A DNA stretch of 64,000 nucleotides from Dolomedes plantarius (taxonomy: Eukaryota > Arthropoda > Arachnida > Araneae > Dolomedidae), in contig OU015495.1 of assembly GCA_907164885.2 (NCBI GenBank), forward strand, positions 215,064,224-215,128,223, in the 5' to 3' direction. Of the stretch, positions 44,766 through 57,930 are shown one piece after another (the stretch's first letter is position 1; each line of letters begins with the position of its first letter). The notes beneath the pieces are model-generated. The model made no database searches. It saw only the letters and a program-made list of their open reading frames with translations, and was not told the origin of the DNA. Made by a program: the position numbers and the translations under genes.

Positions 44766-47700
44766 GACGAGGAAATTCACCGCCACCACATCCCATGTTT
44801 GCAGATAACAACCGCAAAGAAAATGAGCGGCTTTAAAGAAAAAAAAATAAGAGTCATACAATTTTTCCCTTCTTACCATGCGTCAGACCACAACAATTAA
44901 AAAATTCCAGTTTTAAAGAGAAAAAAAAACAAGTAAATAATTCATAAAATGAAACCAGGAATATAAATTATTAAAACTTTACTCATTTATATTAACTCGA
45001 TGTCGTATGAGAAATGAAAAACTTGCTATTTTTAAGAAAGTCATGAAGATTTTAAAACATTTATATGTTGTTGATGAAATTAATTAGAAGGATCACTTCA
45101 AAAACGAATAATGAAAAACACTCTATATTTAATCACCCTTCGCATATCAACCAGATAAAAATAGTTAACCTTTTGGTTTAAAAAATATTTAGAATTCGTT
45201 TATTTTTTGCATATGCAATTTTTTTTTTTTTACCCGATTAAAAAAGTAAAGTAGAATCATTTACCAATAAAACATCATGATAGATAAAAAAAAAAAAAAA
45301 ACCCGTTCTATTCGAATTTCGAGCATACAGCAGAACTTAATTTCGAGACCTTTCATTTTTTTTTTTTAAGGAAAAAAAGAAGTCAGTAAGGTCAGCGAAA
45401 TTCCATCTGAAATGAGAAAACGGAGTTCTCCTTAGGCCTCAAGAGAGATAAAAATAGCTTTTATGCTTAAAGCAAGAGTGTCCTTAAAAATCAATATCTT
45501 TCCTCCACCCCCGTATACTACAGCAGACTCTTAATAAAAGACAAAAAGATTCGGAGCTAGATTGTCTGCTGAAGAGAAGGATGGTGACACATATCACACC
45601 GTATTGTAGATAAGATACACTTTTGTTCTCTCTCCCCATCTTAGGAGGAAAAAGTACTCTTTTTATTTATTTTATTCGAAGATAAGGATATTTGAAAAAC
45701 TGCAATATTTAAATTGCACAGCAAGAGATTCGAAGCAAGATACGCGAATCAAAATAAGATGACTGCAGAGTTTGCCTGTTTATAGTTATCGTCTGCGAAA
45801 TGCTTTATCGATTGCCAACCTTTCATTAAAAAAGATCATTTTTACCGTTCATTCATTTTAGGGTTTAAATAAAATGCGCGTGGATTTTAAAATTAAAATT
45901 TTTGTAGTTAATTTTTTTATAGAACACTAAAACCCTGTTGTCTATCACAACGAAATCTAGCTTGTTTTTCGGGAAAGAAAAAAAAAACACCCACTGATAA
46001 CGATTTTTTTTAAATTTTATAATTGCATTTAAATATTTTTCTCAAATGCTGATAACAGAATTTAAGTTTGCGTTTGTTAAACTGTGATTAGAAAATTACT
46101 GAGAGGAAATTTTCCCGTAGCTTAACATGGGGATTAAAGTTCTGCAGGGTCAACTGATATAACGTCTTAAATGGCAGGTACTGAAAACTTATAATTCCTT
46201 ACATTCTGTCGAAAGACAGTAATTTATTGCGTCAAAAGTAGGGATCATAAATTACGCGTATATAATTACGAGCTTAGATATAAAGGATGAAAAAACAAAC
46301 CGCAAAGAATTTTCTTTCACGATAGAATTATATTTTAATCACATAATCCGACAGAATTATGTTCTTTTTTTATGATTGTTTAAATTAAGTTTTATCTCCA
46401 AAACTTGAATATTCGAATGACCTGAAAAACATTGTTTAGAAATGTTTATCTAGTGAAATAATTTGTGAATTACGTGGGAATTTGATTTTTCGCTGGCACT
46501 TTTAATATAAGCAGTTAGTATGAATACTTTTTCCGTGCAATTCTTTCATGATTTTCTCGGTAGTTTTATTTCTGGGAAATATCTAGAGAAAAATCTTTCA
46601 CGATCATCCTATAAATAATTCTGGTTAGAATTCATGTGTGTTATGACCGAAATATGAGCAGGAAAAAAATTAAACAACCGCACGGGCTGTGTATCTGATA
46701 AACCTGGGTTAAAGTACATTGAGGAAGTTTATTCTTTTCCAATAACTGGAGATAACAAAAAATATAAATTAGAGAACCCGCTCCATAAAATGAAGCTCCA
46801 TCTTTCAACCATAATTATATTAATCGAAATGATTTTGAAAGACGTTTTACACGGAGAGATCAATATGTAGATATATAAACCGTTGCACAATTTAAGGGCA
46901 AAAGGTGTCGTTCGTTAATTTCAAAATTTCCGTGTCTGGAGTAAATTAACAGTGTTTGTACGAAACACAAAAAGCCGCGCATACAATTTACTGATTGTTT
47001 ATAGTTTCAAACGAGGAAACAATATATCGGTTTCTTATAAAACGCTTTCTTCAGCGACACAATTTTCCGTGTATAGGAATTGTCATCAATGCCAATACGT
47101 ACCGGATAAAACTACGAATCAATACAGAACATGTGTAACTTGGCAAAACTAGACTGATAAATTTATTCGGCATTTATAACATGACAGATCAGCGACAAAC
47201 TTCACCGTGATCTCGACATGTTTCAAACAGCAAATCATTTATTAGAGGGATGAGTAGATTTCGAATTTGGCCATGACTTCTTAACTGTTAGAAAAAGAGA
47301 AAAAAGCGATAAGGTAACGTATTTACTTTGGAAACAAAAAAAATATATTTAAACACCGATAGATAAGAAAGGTACAGAATAGGACCGCCTTATCGGCTGT
47401 TTGCTATCTTCTGAAAACTTCAGTTGACAGCTATTGCTACACGAGACTCCATCTCGGACATCTTCAAGTCGTTGCCTACTCACAGATGAAAGGAAATAAA
47501 TTGGGTAAGCAGAAGTTAATACGCAGATAAAAATTCTCTGGCGCCGCATATAATCATATTTTTGAGGTAGCTACATTCAGTGATTTTTTTCAACGCGAGC
47601 ACTTAAAAATAAGACGATTACAGAGAGTAGCTACTTTTCGGATTAATAATACATAGAGTCTTGTTTAAGCAACTGAGAAACACTAGGTTTAGCTATAATA

Positions 47701-47863
47701 CGCAATTTCCAATCGCTTATTACAGTAAGAATAGTTGAGCATGAAGGTTACGATTGTGCGGAAAAGTTGAGCTTTATAGGAGAACTCTTGTGCAACACGA
47801 AGCTGAACAGTCCCAATTGAAATTACCCTCGCGTATTAAAAGATGACCACAACACACTCAACC
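44766..47863. other. No gene or element recognised
   Basis: AT-rich with homopolymers (T12 at about 45219, A16 at about 45286). Nothing else supportable was seen. Confidence 0.5.
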
Positions 47864-47935
47864 AACCGATTCCGAAAGGCTATTCAGACCCACCAACTGC
47901 GAGAGTCGAACCCGAACCAGCGTAGACCGAGGATA
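47864..47935 (-). repeat. SINE family A, decayed fragment
   Basis: 'accgattccgaaaggct' and 'agagtcgaacccga' correspond to the body start and B box of the family in minus orientation. Heavily diverged. Confidence 0.4.
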
Positions 47936-49284
47936 AAAATGCCACTTTCGGGTAAAGCCCAATTACTATGAACTTCTTAAGTCTGTTGAAAAGCCCTCAG
48001 CAGGAATCGCTCGTGGCCTCGGTTGACCTGCGAGACCACAATAACCAGTTTTATATCGAAAAACCACTTCATAGAGTGGTTAAGAGCCGAACAAAGTGGG
48101 GTTACGACTTTATTTGAAACTTAGTTGTGTTTATGAATAATCATTTCTGATTTAGTATGAAGGAGATATTTGAAACTAAAACAAAAGAGAAAAAAAAAAC
48201 TACTTCGGCGGAATATAGAAGTAATTACTGATACACACTGGTAACCTTATAAAAGGCTAATAACGCCATGTAAATAACAATAATAAAAGCAATATTTCGA
48301 CAACAAGTTTCAATCAAAATTATCATATCTTTCCCTTTGTTTAAATAACATTTAAACGAGACTTTTAATTCAGATACAGTCTAAATGATTACAACAATAA
48401 AATAAGATAATCATTTGTAATCGATATAAAATCTTTAACTGCGAGTCAATGTAAGGTTAAATAAATAGGTTTCCCCTAACGACAACATTCGTCACTATCT
48501 TCTTGCAAAAAGAACAAGTTGTAAACTTCCCGATATCAGGTCGCTGACAATGGAAATCGGATTCAGCGATGAATGCACAAAAGGTACACGCCTAAACTAT
48601 TCAACTTCACAGATGAATAATCACGAGTATTATACATTCACAGACTTTTATTCCCTGTCTTTTTTTTTTCTCGGAGAAAGAATTTCTGAAAGAATGACAC
48701 CCATTCCATTGATAACGCACGCCCCAACCCCAAAAACATTCTTCAAGCTAGCATCTTTTTCCAGCTTCAAGTTACGAGACATTTTTAAAATAGGACCTTT
48801 AAACAGCAAAATGAAGTCCGAACAATATCTCATTATATCAGTTAACCCAGAAACCCTTTTCTCTCGATAATGACCCCTTAAAACTCTAGTTCTTTTAAAA
48901 AAGTATCTGTGAAAATCCCTTACAATACTGTGCCCCTTAAAAAAAAAAACACTTAATAAGTATTACTATGCGATACTTGGAATTTAGATAGTAAAATTTT
49001 GATTTCAATGCATAATTTTCAGAGTAAAAAGCAGATCAAAATTAGAATGACTATATGGGATGACAAAGTATTTTTCAAATAATTGAGCCAAGAAACACTG
49101 TGTGAACGGTCTTTGCCGTCCCCTGTTCTGTTGTCATATAATTTAACTAGCGGCGAATATCTGTTTCTGCGATTCGAGTATCAAAGGATTGGCAAGCGCA
49201 TTGTCTTTCGACATCTGCCTATACACACCGCAAGAATGTTGGTTTCTTGTCATGGACCAACATCGACCCCTAGTGTCACCTCAA
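47936..49284. other. No gene or element recognised
   Basis: A 106-codon plus-strand frame at 48550-48870 is unrecognised and rich in F and S. The rest is AT-rich. Confidence 0.45.
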
Positions 49285-49445
49285 TTTAAACCAAGCACCC
49301 CTAGGGATAACATCTGTTACCCTTCCGGCCAACAGATTTCATGATGCCATATCTGGCGTAGACACGAGAGCATTTAGGGGCGCTTATGTGGATTCGAACC
49401 GAGCACCTTCATTTCCGAATCCCGACGCACTAACTATTTAGATAA
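49285..49445 (-). repeat. tRNA-derived SINE (family D)
   Basis: The minus strand begins 'ggttatctaaatagttagtg' (A-box region) and 'tgctcggttcgaatccacat' (B box). A body follows with 'tctcgtgtctacgccagata' and 'gttatccctaggggtg'. Its head and body differ from the other SINEs in the window. Confidence 0.7.
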
Positions 49446-52400
49446 CCCTACGGTAACGTTTTAGAGATACAAACACGAACGAACTACGTGTGTATACAGT
49501 AAGATTACACGTTAGTTAAAATAAAAGTTACATTTTCTACTTATTTGTGTAAAAAAGAAAAAATGATATTCAGTGCCACTCGCTTACAAATTGACATGTA
49601 GACAGCGCGACTCGGTGGTCAACATGTCACTTTATTTCTCGACTGCTCTACAATCCCTTGCCTCGACTAATCGCGCAAAGCGAGTTCAATAACCTGTCAC
49701 TATATATTTCCGTTCAGCTGAAATGCCCGTTACTCCATAATCAAATGATTAACTGTTAAATGTAAATCCGGTATGCAGCTTAAAATACGTGATTTATCAC
49801 GTAGTAATTAACTGAAAATATATGGAGACAGTTAGTGATAGGAACTTTCCATTACATTGCATTCCATTACATCGCACATATAACTCAATTTCTGGGGGAA
49901 ATGCATTTGACCCTACCAAGAATGACTTTTGTTTTCTCTAAAGAAAATGTTTTTACAACAAAATAATATTGAAAGCTATTAAAATCAATTGTCACATTAA
50001 AAAAAACATACATAATTTTTTTTTTTCGCATTTGCTTACATTTATAAAGAGCCCGAAAATATTTTTTCTCTGTAGCAAGGACAACGTCATGCAACGTAGA
50101 TAATGACAAGCATTTTAATGCAAATTTATTTCAAGACACGCTGAAGGACATGAATAAGACAAATAAATGTTAATAAAGGGGTTTCATAAGTTATCTTAAG
50201 CTCTATTTATCTGTGGGGCACATTCATTCTCTGAGTATATAACTAGAGTAAAAAAACTCGTTTTAAAATATTTAACGACAGAAATAAATTTCTTAAGCAA
50301 AAAACGCGCGTGACGATCGAAAAAAAAAAGGGGGGGGGGGGGAAAGAGTTGACAATTATCAGTTCCATGTTTGCTCATATCTGATTCCAGTCGAGGAACT
50401 TTACCGCAGTTTTTGTGAAGGTTTTGTAAGAGATACTTTTCAAGAGATTTGTAAATCATGTAAGACGAACTTCGAAATTCACTGAGCAAATAGCAATAAA
50501 AACAAACGAGATATTCATGAATTTTCAATGCTATGTAAAGAAATGGACTCTTTACATCGAAACTGTAAATTTAACTGGATCCCTTAAAACTGCTTCCACA
50601 ATCGAGCAACTTTTTAAAACACTTGGCATGATTTTATTGTTAGGCATTTCGTACGAGAACTGTTTCTGATTTTGCTCGAATTGAAACATATTTTATAGTG
50701 TTTTAAGCACCACAGTCTGTAGTATATCTATGCGATCAAACTATTGAGGCTGTCAGCTAGTGTTATTGGCGCTTTTCAAGAAATACAATTCAGTAATAAA
50801 CTTTTTCAATAGTTCCTGCCATTTCAAAGATTTCAGTCTTGTTTTTTATCCAATTAAACGTGCGCGCTTACAAATATCTTGTAAATTTAAATAACGACGA
50901 TTGGAAATTTGTATAAGAATTGATTCTTTAGAAGAACCAACAATACTAATCTTTGTAAGTTGATTTTTATTTCAGGTTACAACTAAAGCCCTTCCTTGTG
51001 AATCAATAGTTTTCTGAATCTTTCGTTTTTAAGTAATCTTCATAATATATAACCGCATACGTAAGAAATATTTAAAAAATAAAGCATAAGGATATGACAG
51101 ATAAAATGAAGCACTTCACCTCTGAATAATATACCCTTCTTAAACTGTTTTATTGTCTTCAATAAAGAAACGTTTTCTTCTTTGGGAAAAACGGACTGAT
51201 GTTGGAGTTTTATTTCATTTGAACGATCGATAACGCAATTACAAGAAATCTTCTGATTCGCCCCCTCACTGCTATAACAGGACTGGAGGGGGTGTTACCT
51301 ACTATACCTTTGGGAAGGACTTCAATTCCATGGTACTATTCTTATTTTTATAGATATTTTAAAAAACAATTCAGGGAACAAATTTATATTTAAAAAAACT
51401 AGCATACCTATAAGTAATTTACGTGTAAACTCCAAACAGTAAAAATTATACAAGATTTATTACGCCTAACAGCTCTCATTGCATGAAAAAATTAAGTTTC
51501 CACCTTAGTGCTGATTTTACAAGAAAATTTCTATTCATGTAATTTATATACAACATATAACAAATAAGTATTCTATTCTATTGTATCAAATACGGTGAGA
51601 AACTTTTTGTTATTATTATTCCTGAGACCCTGGATGTTTTATCGAAAGAAAGTGATTATGCTTCATTTCCATAGAACAACTGTTCAGACAAAAATTAAAA
51701 GTGTTAAGAAATTTTATTTATTTATTTATTTTAAAGCACTCAAGCCACGTTTTTACCCTACGAGAGCATAGATTTACAGCCTAACGACCACAAGCATTTA
51801 AGACCTTTAACCCGCAAACTTTTGCGCGAAAGGCCAATGCCATAAAAGTGTTTCTCGGTAGATGTCATTTTTCTGTAGAGAATTTTCTTGTAGATGTAAA
51901 TTCCTTCTAAATGTAGCATGAACACGCTGTTACAAATACATTTACTGGTTAACCGAACAGGGGAAACTATACTAGTTTGCTTTTGTTTTTTAAATGTGTC
52001 AGCACTAAATAACATAACGTATGCCACTAACTTGAAGAACAAAACAGGAATGTGAGGTAAAGAACACGAGCCAGGTCAGAGAGGCGTGGCTTTTTGTCCT
52101 CTTAAAAAGGCGACAGAATATGCAAAGATGTAGGATGGAAAAATGCATGCGCCATTGCAAACGTGGGTGTAAAATGAAAAGCACAAAACTAACGTGGAGG
52201 TGTGAGTAGACAGCGCATGCTGAAAGGACGTTGATGAATTGAAAGCATGCATACATCAACAGCTTATCGTGAAAAATTATTGATCCAGGATATCAATATA
52301 TTAATGTTTTGAGAAACGATAGACAGGCGACAATTTTAGTCGATCACTCCTTTATCCCGATGAACGTTGTACCGCATAAAAAGTCTATACCCAACGTATT

Positions 52401-53058
52401 TACCTTAATCTATTGATCAATGTTCTAATTTAATGACTATATATCAACACTGCCTTCATTATTCGTGTATATGGCATTTCACCGCGATCTTAATATTAAT
52501 ATAGTCCCTAAAGTTGGCATCCATTTACAGCAGTTTTTTTTTCTTTTTTTAAATCAATTTTCAAAGTTCCGATTACAAGTCCATTTTCCAAAAATACGCA
52601 GCTCAATTTGGTAACTCTGTTATTTAAAGAAAGGCCTGTTTCTTTTTTCTTTATTATTATTTATTTTCGTCCAACGCCGCAGACACTCGTCCGATGTCGT
52701 AAATATCCTCAGTCCAAATAGTTAAAAGCGTAAACCTGAGTCTTTAAAATGAACTCCGAAATTAGCATTTCTGCTCTAGATAGATGGCCCCTTGAGTGTT
52801 AATCCTTAGGGCTCTGTTTTTCATGCCAATTACGTGGGTGACTAAAACTGACAAGCTGTTTATGCCTTGACGCACTTTTCGGACAAAATTACATATTCTG
52901 GCGAATTCTTCAAATATTGGATTAGGACATCAAAGTTTAATGCAAGTTTTCATTCCCTGTTCACGCATAATTATGCCCTTCGGGGTCTTCGTTGACCTAC
53001 GTGAAATTAAAGTCCTTTTTTTCGTTCGTCATCAACTCTTTCTTTGCTTCTGCGAACT
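49446..53058. other. No gene or element recognised
   Basis: AT-rich throughout. An A-then-G run lies at 50320-50342. The minus-strand frame at 50196-50528 runs through it and is not a gene. Confidence 0.5.
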
Positions 53059-53066
53059 TACTGTGG

Positions 53067-53677
53067 CAGTGGTTCACAACCTTTTTCAGCTGGCGACCCA
53101 CCTTTCCTTATCGGAATACCTCCATGGTGGAGTAAAAAACCTTATTTGTATCGCATCCCTTCCTTATGTATATAGAATTTACCATCAAATATTGCAAATA
53201 TATATATATGCTTTTTTGAAGATACAGATTGATTATTGATCAACAATTTGTGTTTTGATTTGAAAATGGTTGACAAAATATAAGCACTTTGTAGCAAAAC
53301 AGTTGTTTGTTTAACAACAGATATATGTTTGCAATATGGGGCGTCGAAAGGCAAAGTGGTGTAAGTCACATTTCCAACTTTTTTCATTTGGGGGCAAATA
53401 TGTAATCTCCGTGTTCAATTTATAGTGGAATTGTAAATAGTTATTATTTGCAATATTGCAATAAATGTTATGAATTGTAATTTGTCCAATTTATGGTGGA
53501 ATTTTTTGTAGTTTTGGCAGTTAAACTCTTTTGACTTACACCGCCTCATATATGCAACAAGTGGTTTCATACCCACTAACAAGTGTTCCTAGGTGCAGAT
53601 AAAAACTACAATTATATTCTAAAAGTACACAAAGACCATTTTAATAGTTTTAGGATAGAATGGCGACCCAACCGCTG
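53067..53677. mobile_element. 611-bp hAT-like MITE, degraded
   Basis: Starts CAGTGGTTCACAACCTTTTT followed by 'gctggcgacccacc'. Ends 'gcgacccaaccgctg', which matches the complement only in its last bases. Flanks TACTGTGG (53059-53066) and TACTAGGG (53678-53685) agree at 6 of 8 positions. Internally 'ccaatttatggtggaatttt' and 'caatttatagtggaattg' are a short direct repeat. Non-coding. Confidence 0.65.
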
Positions 53678-53685
53678 TACTAGGG

Positions 53686-55992
53686 TATAGGAACATCAGG
53701 AAACTTCCGTTTATACGAGCATAATACACACACGCACGCACTCATTGATTCTCAATAAGTTGTTTAAATGACTTTCATACGTTTTACCTGAATATTTTTC
53801 TATCTATATTTAATTTCGAATAGGTTTTGAAACTTTAAGATACTATTTTCTGTAATTTTTAAAGCATTTTAAAATTGGCCATGTTTTTTCGCGTGTACCC
53901 TGTAACGCCTCTTACTAGATTTAGAAACAGACTGAGATAAGAGAAGTGAACATAAGCGGATGCTAACCGAACCTCGTGTAAAAGGTAAAATGTTAACACG
54001 TCCCACCTAGTCACGCGGCACTCAATAATAAAAAAATCAATTAAACAAAAAATTAATTTAAAATTTTATTTCAAACTAATCTTTATGGTGGCTCCTGTGT
54101 TGCAGTTGACTTCTTACCCGGACCCCTTTGTTATTTACATAACACATTATACACTTAGTAACTAATATAATTATAATTATTTTCATCATCATTTTTTACA
54201 CTTATTTATTTATTGTTCTTATATATTCTCAATACATTTATTTATTCTATTACTTTACCTTAGTATTACTACTTTGCTTTGTGGTTTATTTTAACAATTT
54301 ACTTTAGTTTTAACCCTATACTTTTTAAATATATTATACCCAGTTATTTTTATACATTTCACTTTTACTAATAACACCATTACTAATTCTACACAATGCA
54401 TACATTCAAATCATACACTTTTCTTACTTTAAATTGCGAAAAAGGTAAAACATGCAGTCCTCTCTGATAAGGATTTGAATTGACGCTACTTTAATTTCCA
54501 TAATGTAACACAAGGTGCCCCTCTCTCACAAGACAAGGCAACCCTGGCGATTCCAAGCGGGAAAGAGCAAAATTTATAATAAATGAACATAATAGTAATC
54601 AGTAGTGAAAGAACACCATGGCGCTGCGATTGAATTCGCAAGAAAACATAAATTTCTTTCACGCGTTTAAAATTTTAAATCTTTCATGACATCCATGCCT
54701 GATTTTCAAACTGTATATGCCAGTACTTATATTGTATCTGAAATGAACTGTTTAGGACAAATACTAAACGCATGTCTCTTAATATCTTCAAGTAAAAGAA
54801 ATTAATGCAATATTCCTTTCTACGGGCTTATTTTATTCACACACGTTCCACCCTCGGAGACTTTGCCTGTTTACGCTAGTGGTTTTCGACGTATTGGTAT
54901 GTTATAAAGTTTATAAATACAGTTAAATAAATGACAAACAACCTAACTATGTTTAACGTATTTAAAGCACGTAAGAAGGAAAAATTTGGTTATGAAAGCT
55001 AATGCAGATAAGAATCCTTTAAACGCAGTTCAATAAAATTTCAGTCGAAGCATATCTCTTCATACCACAGTAAGTGATTTCGCTGCAAATTGACATTTAC
55101 TTACAACTCCTTTTCGCCTATCTAAGAATCTTCTCGACGAAACGAAGCCCGAAAGGAGAGCGCGGTGAAATTGAGATCACGTATTACCATATTAAAATGG
55201 ATCAACATTTAAAGCGCGAGCCTCACCATTGGCCTAGAAATTACTATCAACAAAACCCCAGAATTTTTTTTTTTTTTCCCATTTCAGTTCAATGACTATA
55301 AGAAAAGCTCAGAGGTACATTAAACTATTCACAGTCCCCCACCCATCAAGTACACCCCATCCACCCTGTAATGCAAAAATTAAAAGGAAAGCATTTGCAG
55401 CAAGCAGTGGCTCCCAAAGACACAGGCACGAACAGCAGGATGCCACAACGGAATAGTTACGCGATGTTAATGGGTCGGCTCGCAGGAAGAAGACCCACTA
55501 AATCGGCCAATCGTAACCGATTTTGAAAGTACGGCTGGAAAAGGTACCAATCCGTTTCTTTTACGCAACGGTTCGGTCAACGATTGCGCACATTTTTCAC
55601 TGTGGTTCTCACCGTATTATTATTTAAAACGTGACCTCTAAAGTAAATGCGAGAACGGAAATGAAAGCTGCAAATGAGACTGTCTTTCTCACGGGCAAAA
55701 ACATTTTTTTCGGGCCCCGATATAACAAGTTAAAATTTAAGAAAATAAATTATTATATTATTAATCCCTTAAAATTAGAAAAAGTACTTTAATCAATATT
55801 CATACGCTTACAGCGTGCATCGTAATCCTCCGATGTAGCGTAATTAGCCCAATTACATCAACTCTTATATCGAATGTAGTAATAAATTTGGGACGAACTT
55901 CGTACGAAATTTACTTTTCCAATTAAAATGCATGGCAGGTGATGCGCTCCAATCATCCTTTGTGACAAGAAAGCTTGCCTACGTTTAGAGTC

Positions 55993-56023
<31 letters not shown>

Positions 56024-57375
56024 CACTTTTTTTAAAAAAGGATTCTTTGGTCTTTTATGGTAAAATAGCACTTAAAAATTTAAAAAAAAAAAAAAGGAAC
56101 AAAAACTTAGCTGTAAATAGCATACTTTTTTACAAATTTGTCAATTTGAAGTAGTTTTTAACGAAATTTAGCTACTATAACAAAATACTAAGCTACTATT
56201 TTAATTTTCCTCCTCACACATGATACATATGACAGTTATCTTCAAAATGACCTACAATCTAAGAGAAATTTTAAAATGCAAAAACAATACACGCAATTTT
56301 ATGTTCCAATATGAAAATTTTCCCCGATTCGTCATTCCTTTCCTTATAAAAACAGCCCCAAATAAGAAACTATTTATTATACGCCAACTATTGTGCGTCA
56401 TTTCATTAACAATAGCATCTAAAACATTTCCTGAAAATTTTTATTAAATTATATACATTATTATGTGAGATATCGTGATAACCGTAGACATTTGTGCTAA
56501 AAAACATAATTCTGAGAAAAACGTATTTAAAGTTTGTAGCAGACGATATTTTTTTAAATAGCTGCTTCGAATTGATGTAGAATTAAAAATCAAAACAGTT
56601 TTGAAAAGAGAAAAGATTGAATGACACGATTCTTGCAAAAAATGAAATTGACCAAAATAGTCAAAAAATGACATTTTCAACGTAGGCAGTCACTTTAACA
56701 GACCGGAATAAGAGAATTATGAGATCTATCCTTATTGACCAAACGGAGAATAGCGGTGTTAATCATGTGACACAAGACATCATAGCCATGTCGAAGCCAT
56801 ATGAAAACAATTATTTACAAGATGGGATTACAACACTCACATCGGAATCAGTGGCATTCCTATAAGTATTCGTAGATGGTCGCTAAATTTCGACTATATT
56901 CTATAGGGCCATTTGAAAAAATGTCCAGTGACTGGGGACGGACCACGAGCGGAAGGAAAAATAGCGAATAGATTATAGATTTTTTCAAAACATTTTTCTC
57001 CTAATATTTATTAAATAAACTACAGTTTGTCTTTGGTAGAAAACTTCAAGACTTACAATTTTGGGATTTTGTAATATGATCCTTGTAACGTTTGTAACTA
57101 AAATCTTTCAATATTAAATTTTAAAGTTTTTCTGTTTATGAACAAAGTGTTATGAAAAACGATACCTAAGAATGATGAATTATCATAAAATCGTTCTTAA
57201 AGAGACTATTAGTGCTGTATGTTGCCAATAGGTGTACAAAAGGGATACCTACGATGACAACTCAAACAGATTAAATATGCGTCAGATTAAATATGCGAAT
57301 GCTCAACTCAGAGTTGCCTTGCTGATTTTAGTTATTTCAAAAGCGTAGAGTCGATTTGCAAGACATGTATGCTCA
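53686..57375. other. No gene or element recognised
   Basis: AT-rich, with a long A run of about 25 at 55999-56024. 55320-55700 is more balanced. Confidence 0.45.
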
Positions 57376-57379
57376 ATGG

Positions 57380-57930
57380 AATATATTTCTTTAACAGTCT
57401 CAAACTCACTATGACCGTATCTGGATCAGAACGAGTCGGAAATCATTCCGAAAGAATCAAGCATTTTACATGCATCAATAAACAGGCACTTTCTCTCACG
57501 AGCAATGTGCTTTGTTGGAAAAAAAAAATTATATTCAGAAATTATCATCTCAACAATAGCAGACGATACAGCTTTACAGAAAGTCGAACATTGCGATAAA
57601 ATATCGGACAATCAGTAAAGTTGAAAAACCTTTTTGTTGCCTTTAACCCGAATTCCTCAGATACCTGGCGTCCTTCTGCAAACGTGTTAGAGGCCTCCAC
57701 GAATGCACGAGAAAGAAAGAAAGCAGTTTTGCTTCCTCGAAAGCGAGAAATAAACAAAACGCCATTTTCGTTTAGCATAGAAAATAACGGTGTTTCGAGT
57801 GGAACAACAGGTTTTCTGATGATCGAGTATTTTTATTTACCTTTTGTGATGCCTCGGCATTTCACGGCACCGCTAAGGCGACATGAAACTAGTTATTATC
57901 AGATTACTCCTTCCTTTTAAAGACGGGTAT
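57380..57930. other. Balanced stretch open on both strands, candidate conserved non-coding DNA
   Basis: Frames are open on both strands (57621-57920 plus, 99 codons; 57545-57778 minus, 77 codons; 57369-57599 plus). None resembles a known protein and their overlap argues against coding. Composition is less AT-rich than the flanks. An exon of an unknown gene cannot be ruled out. Confidence 0.25.

Noticed and set aside
50196..50528. 110-codon minus-strand gene
   Set aside because: The frame runs through an A/G homopolymer and has no recognisable domain.
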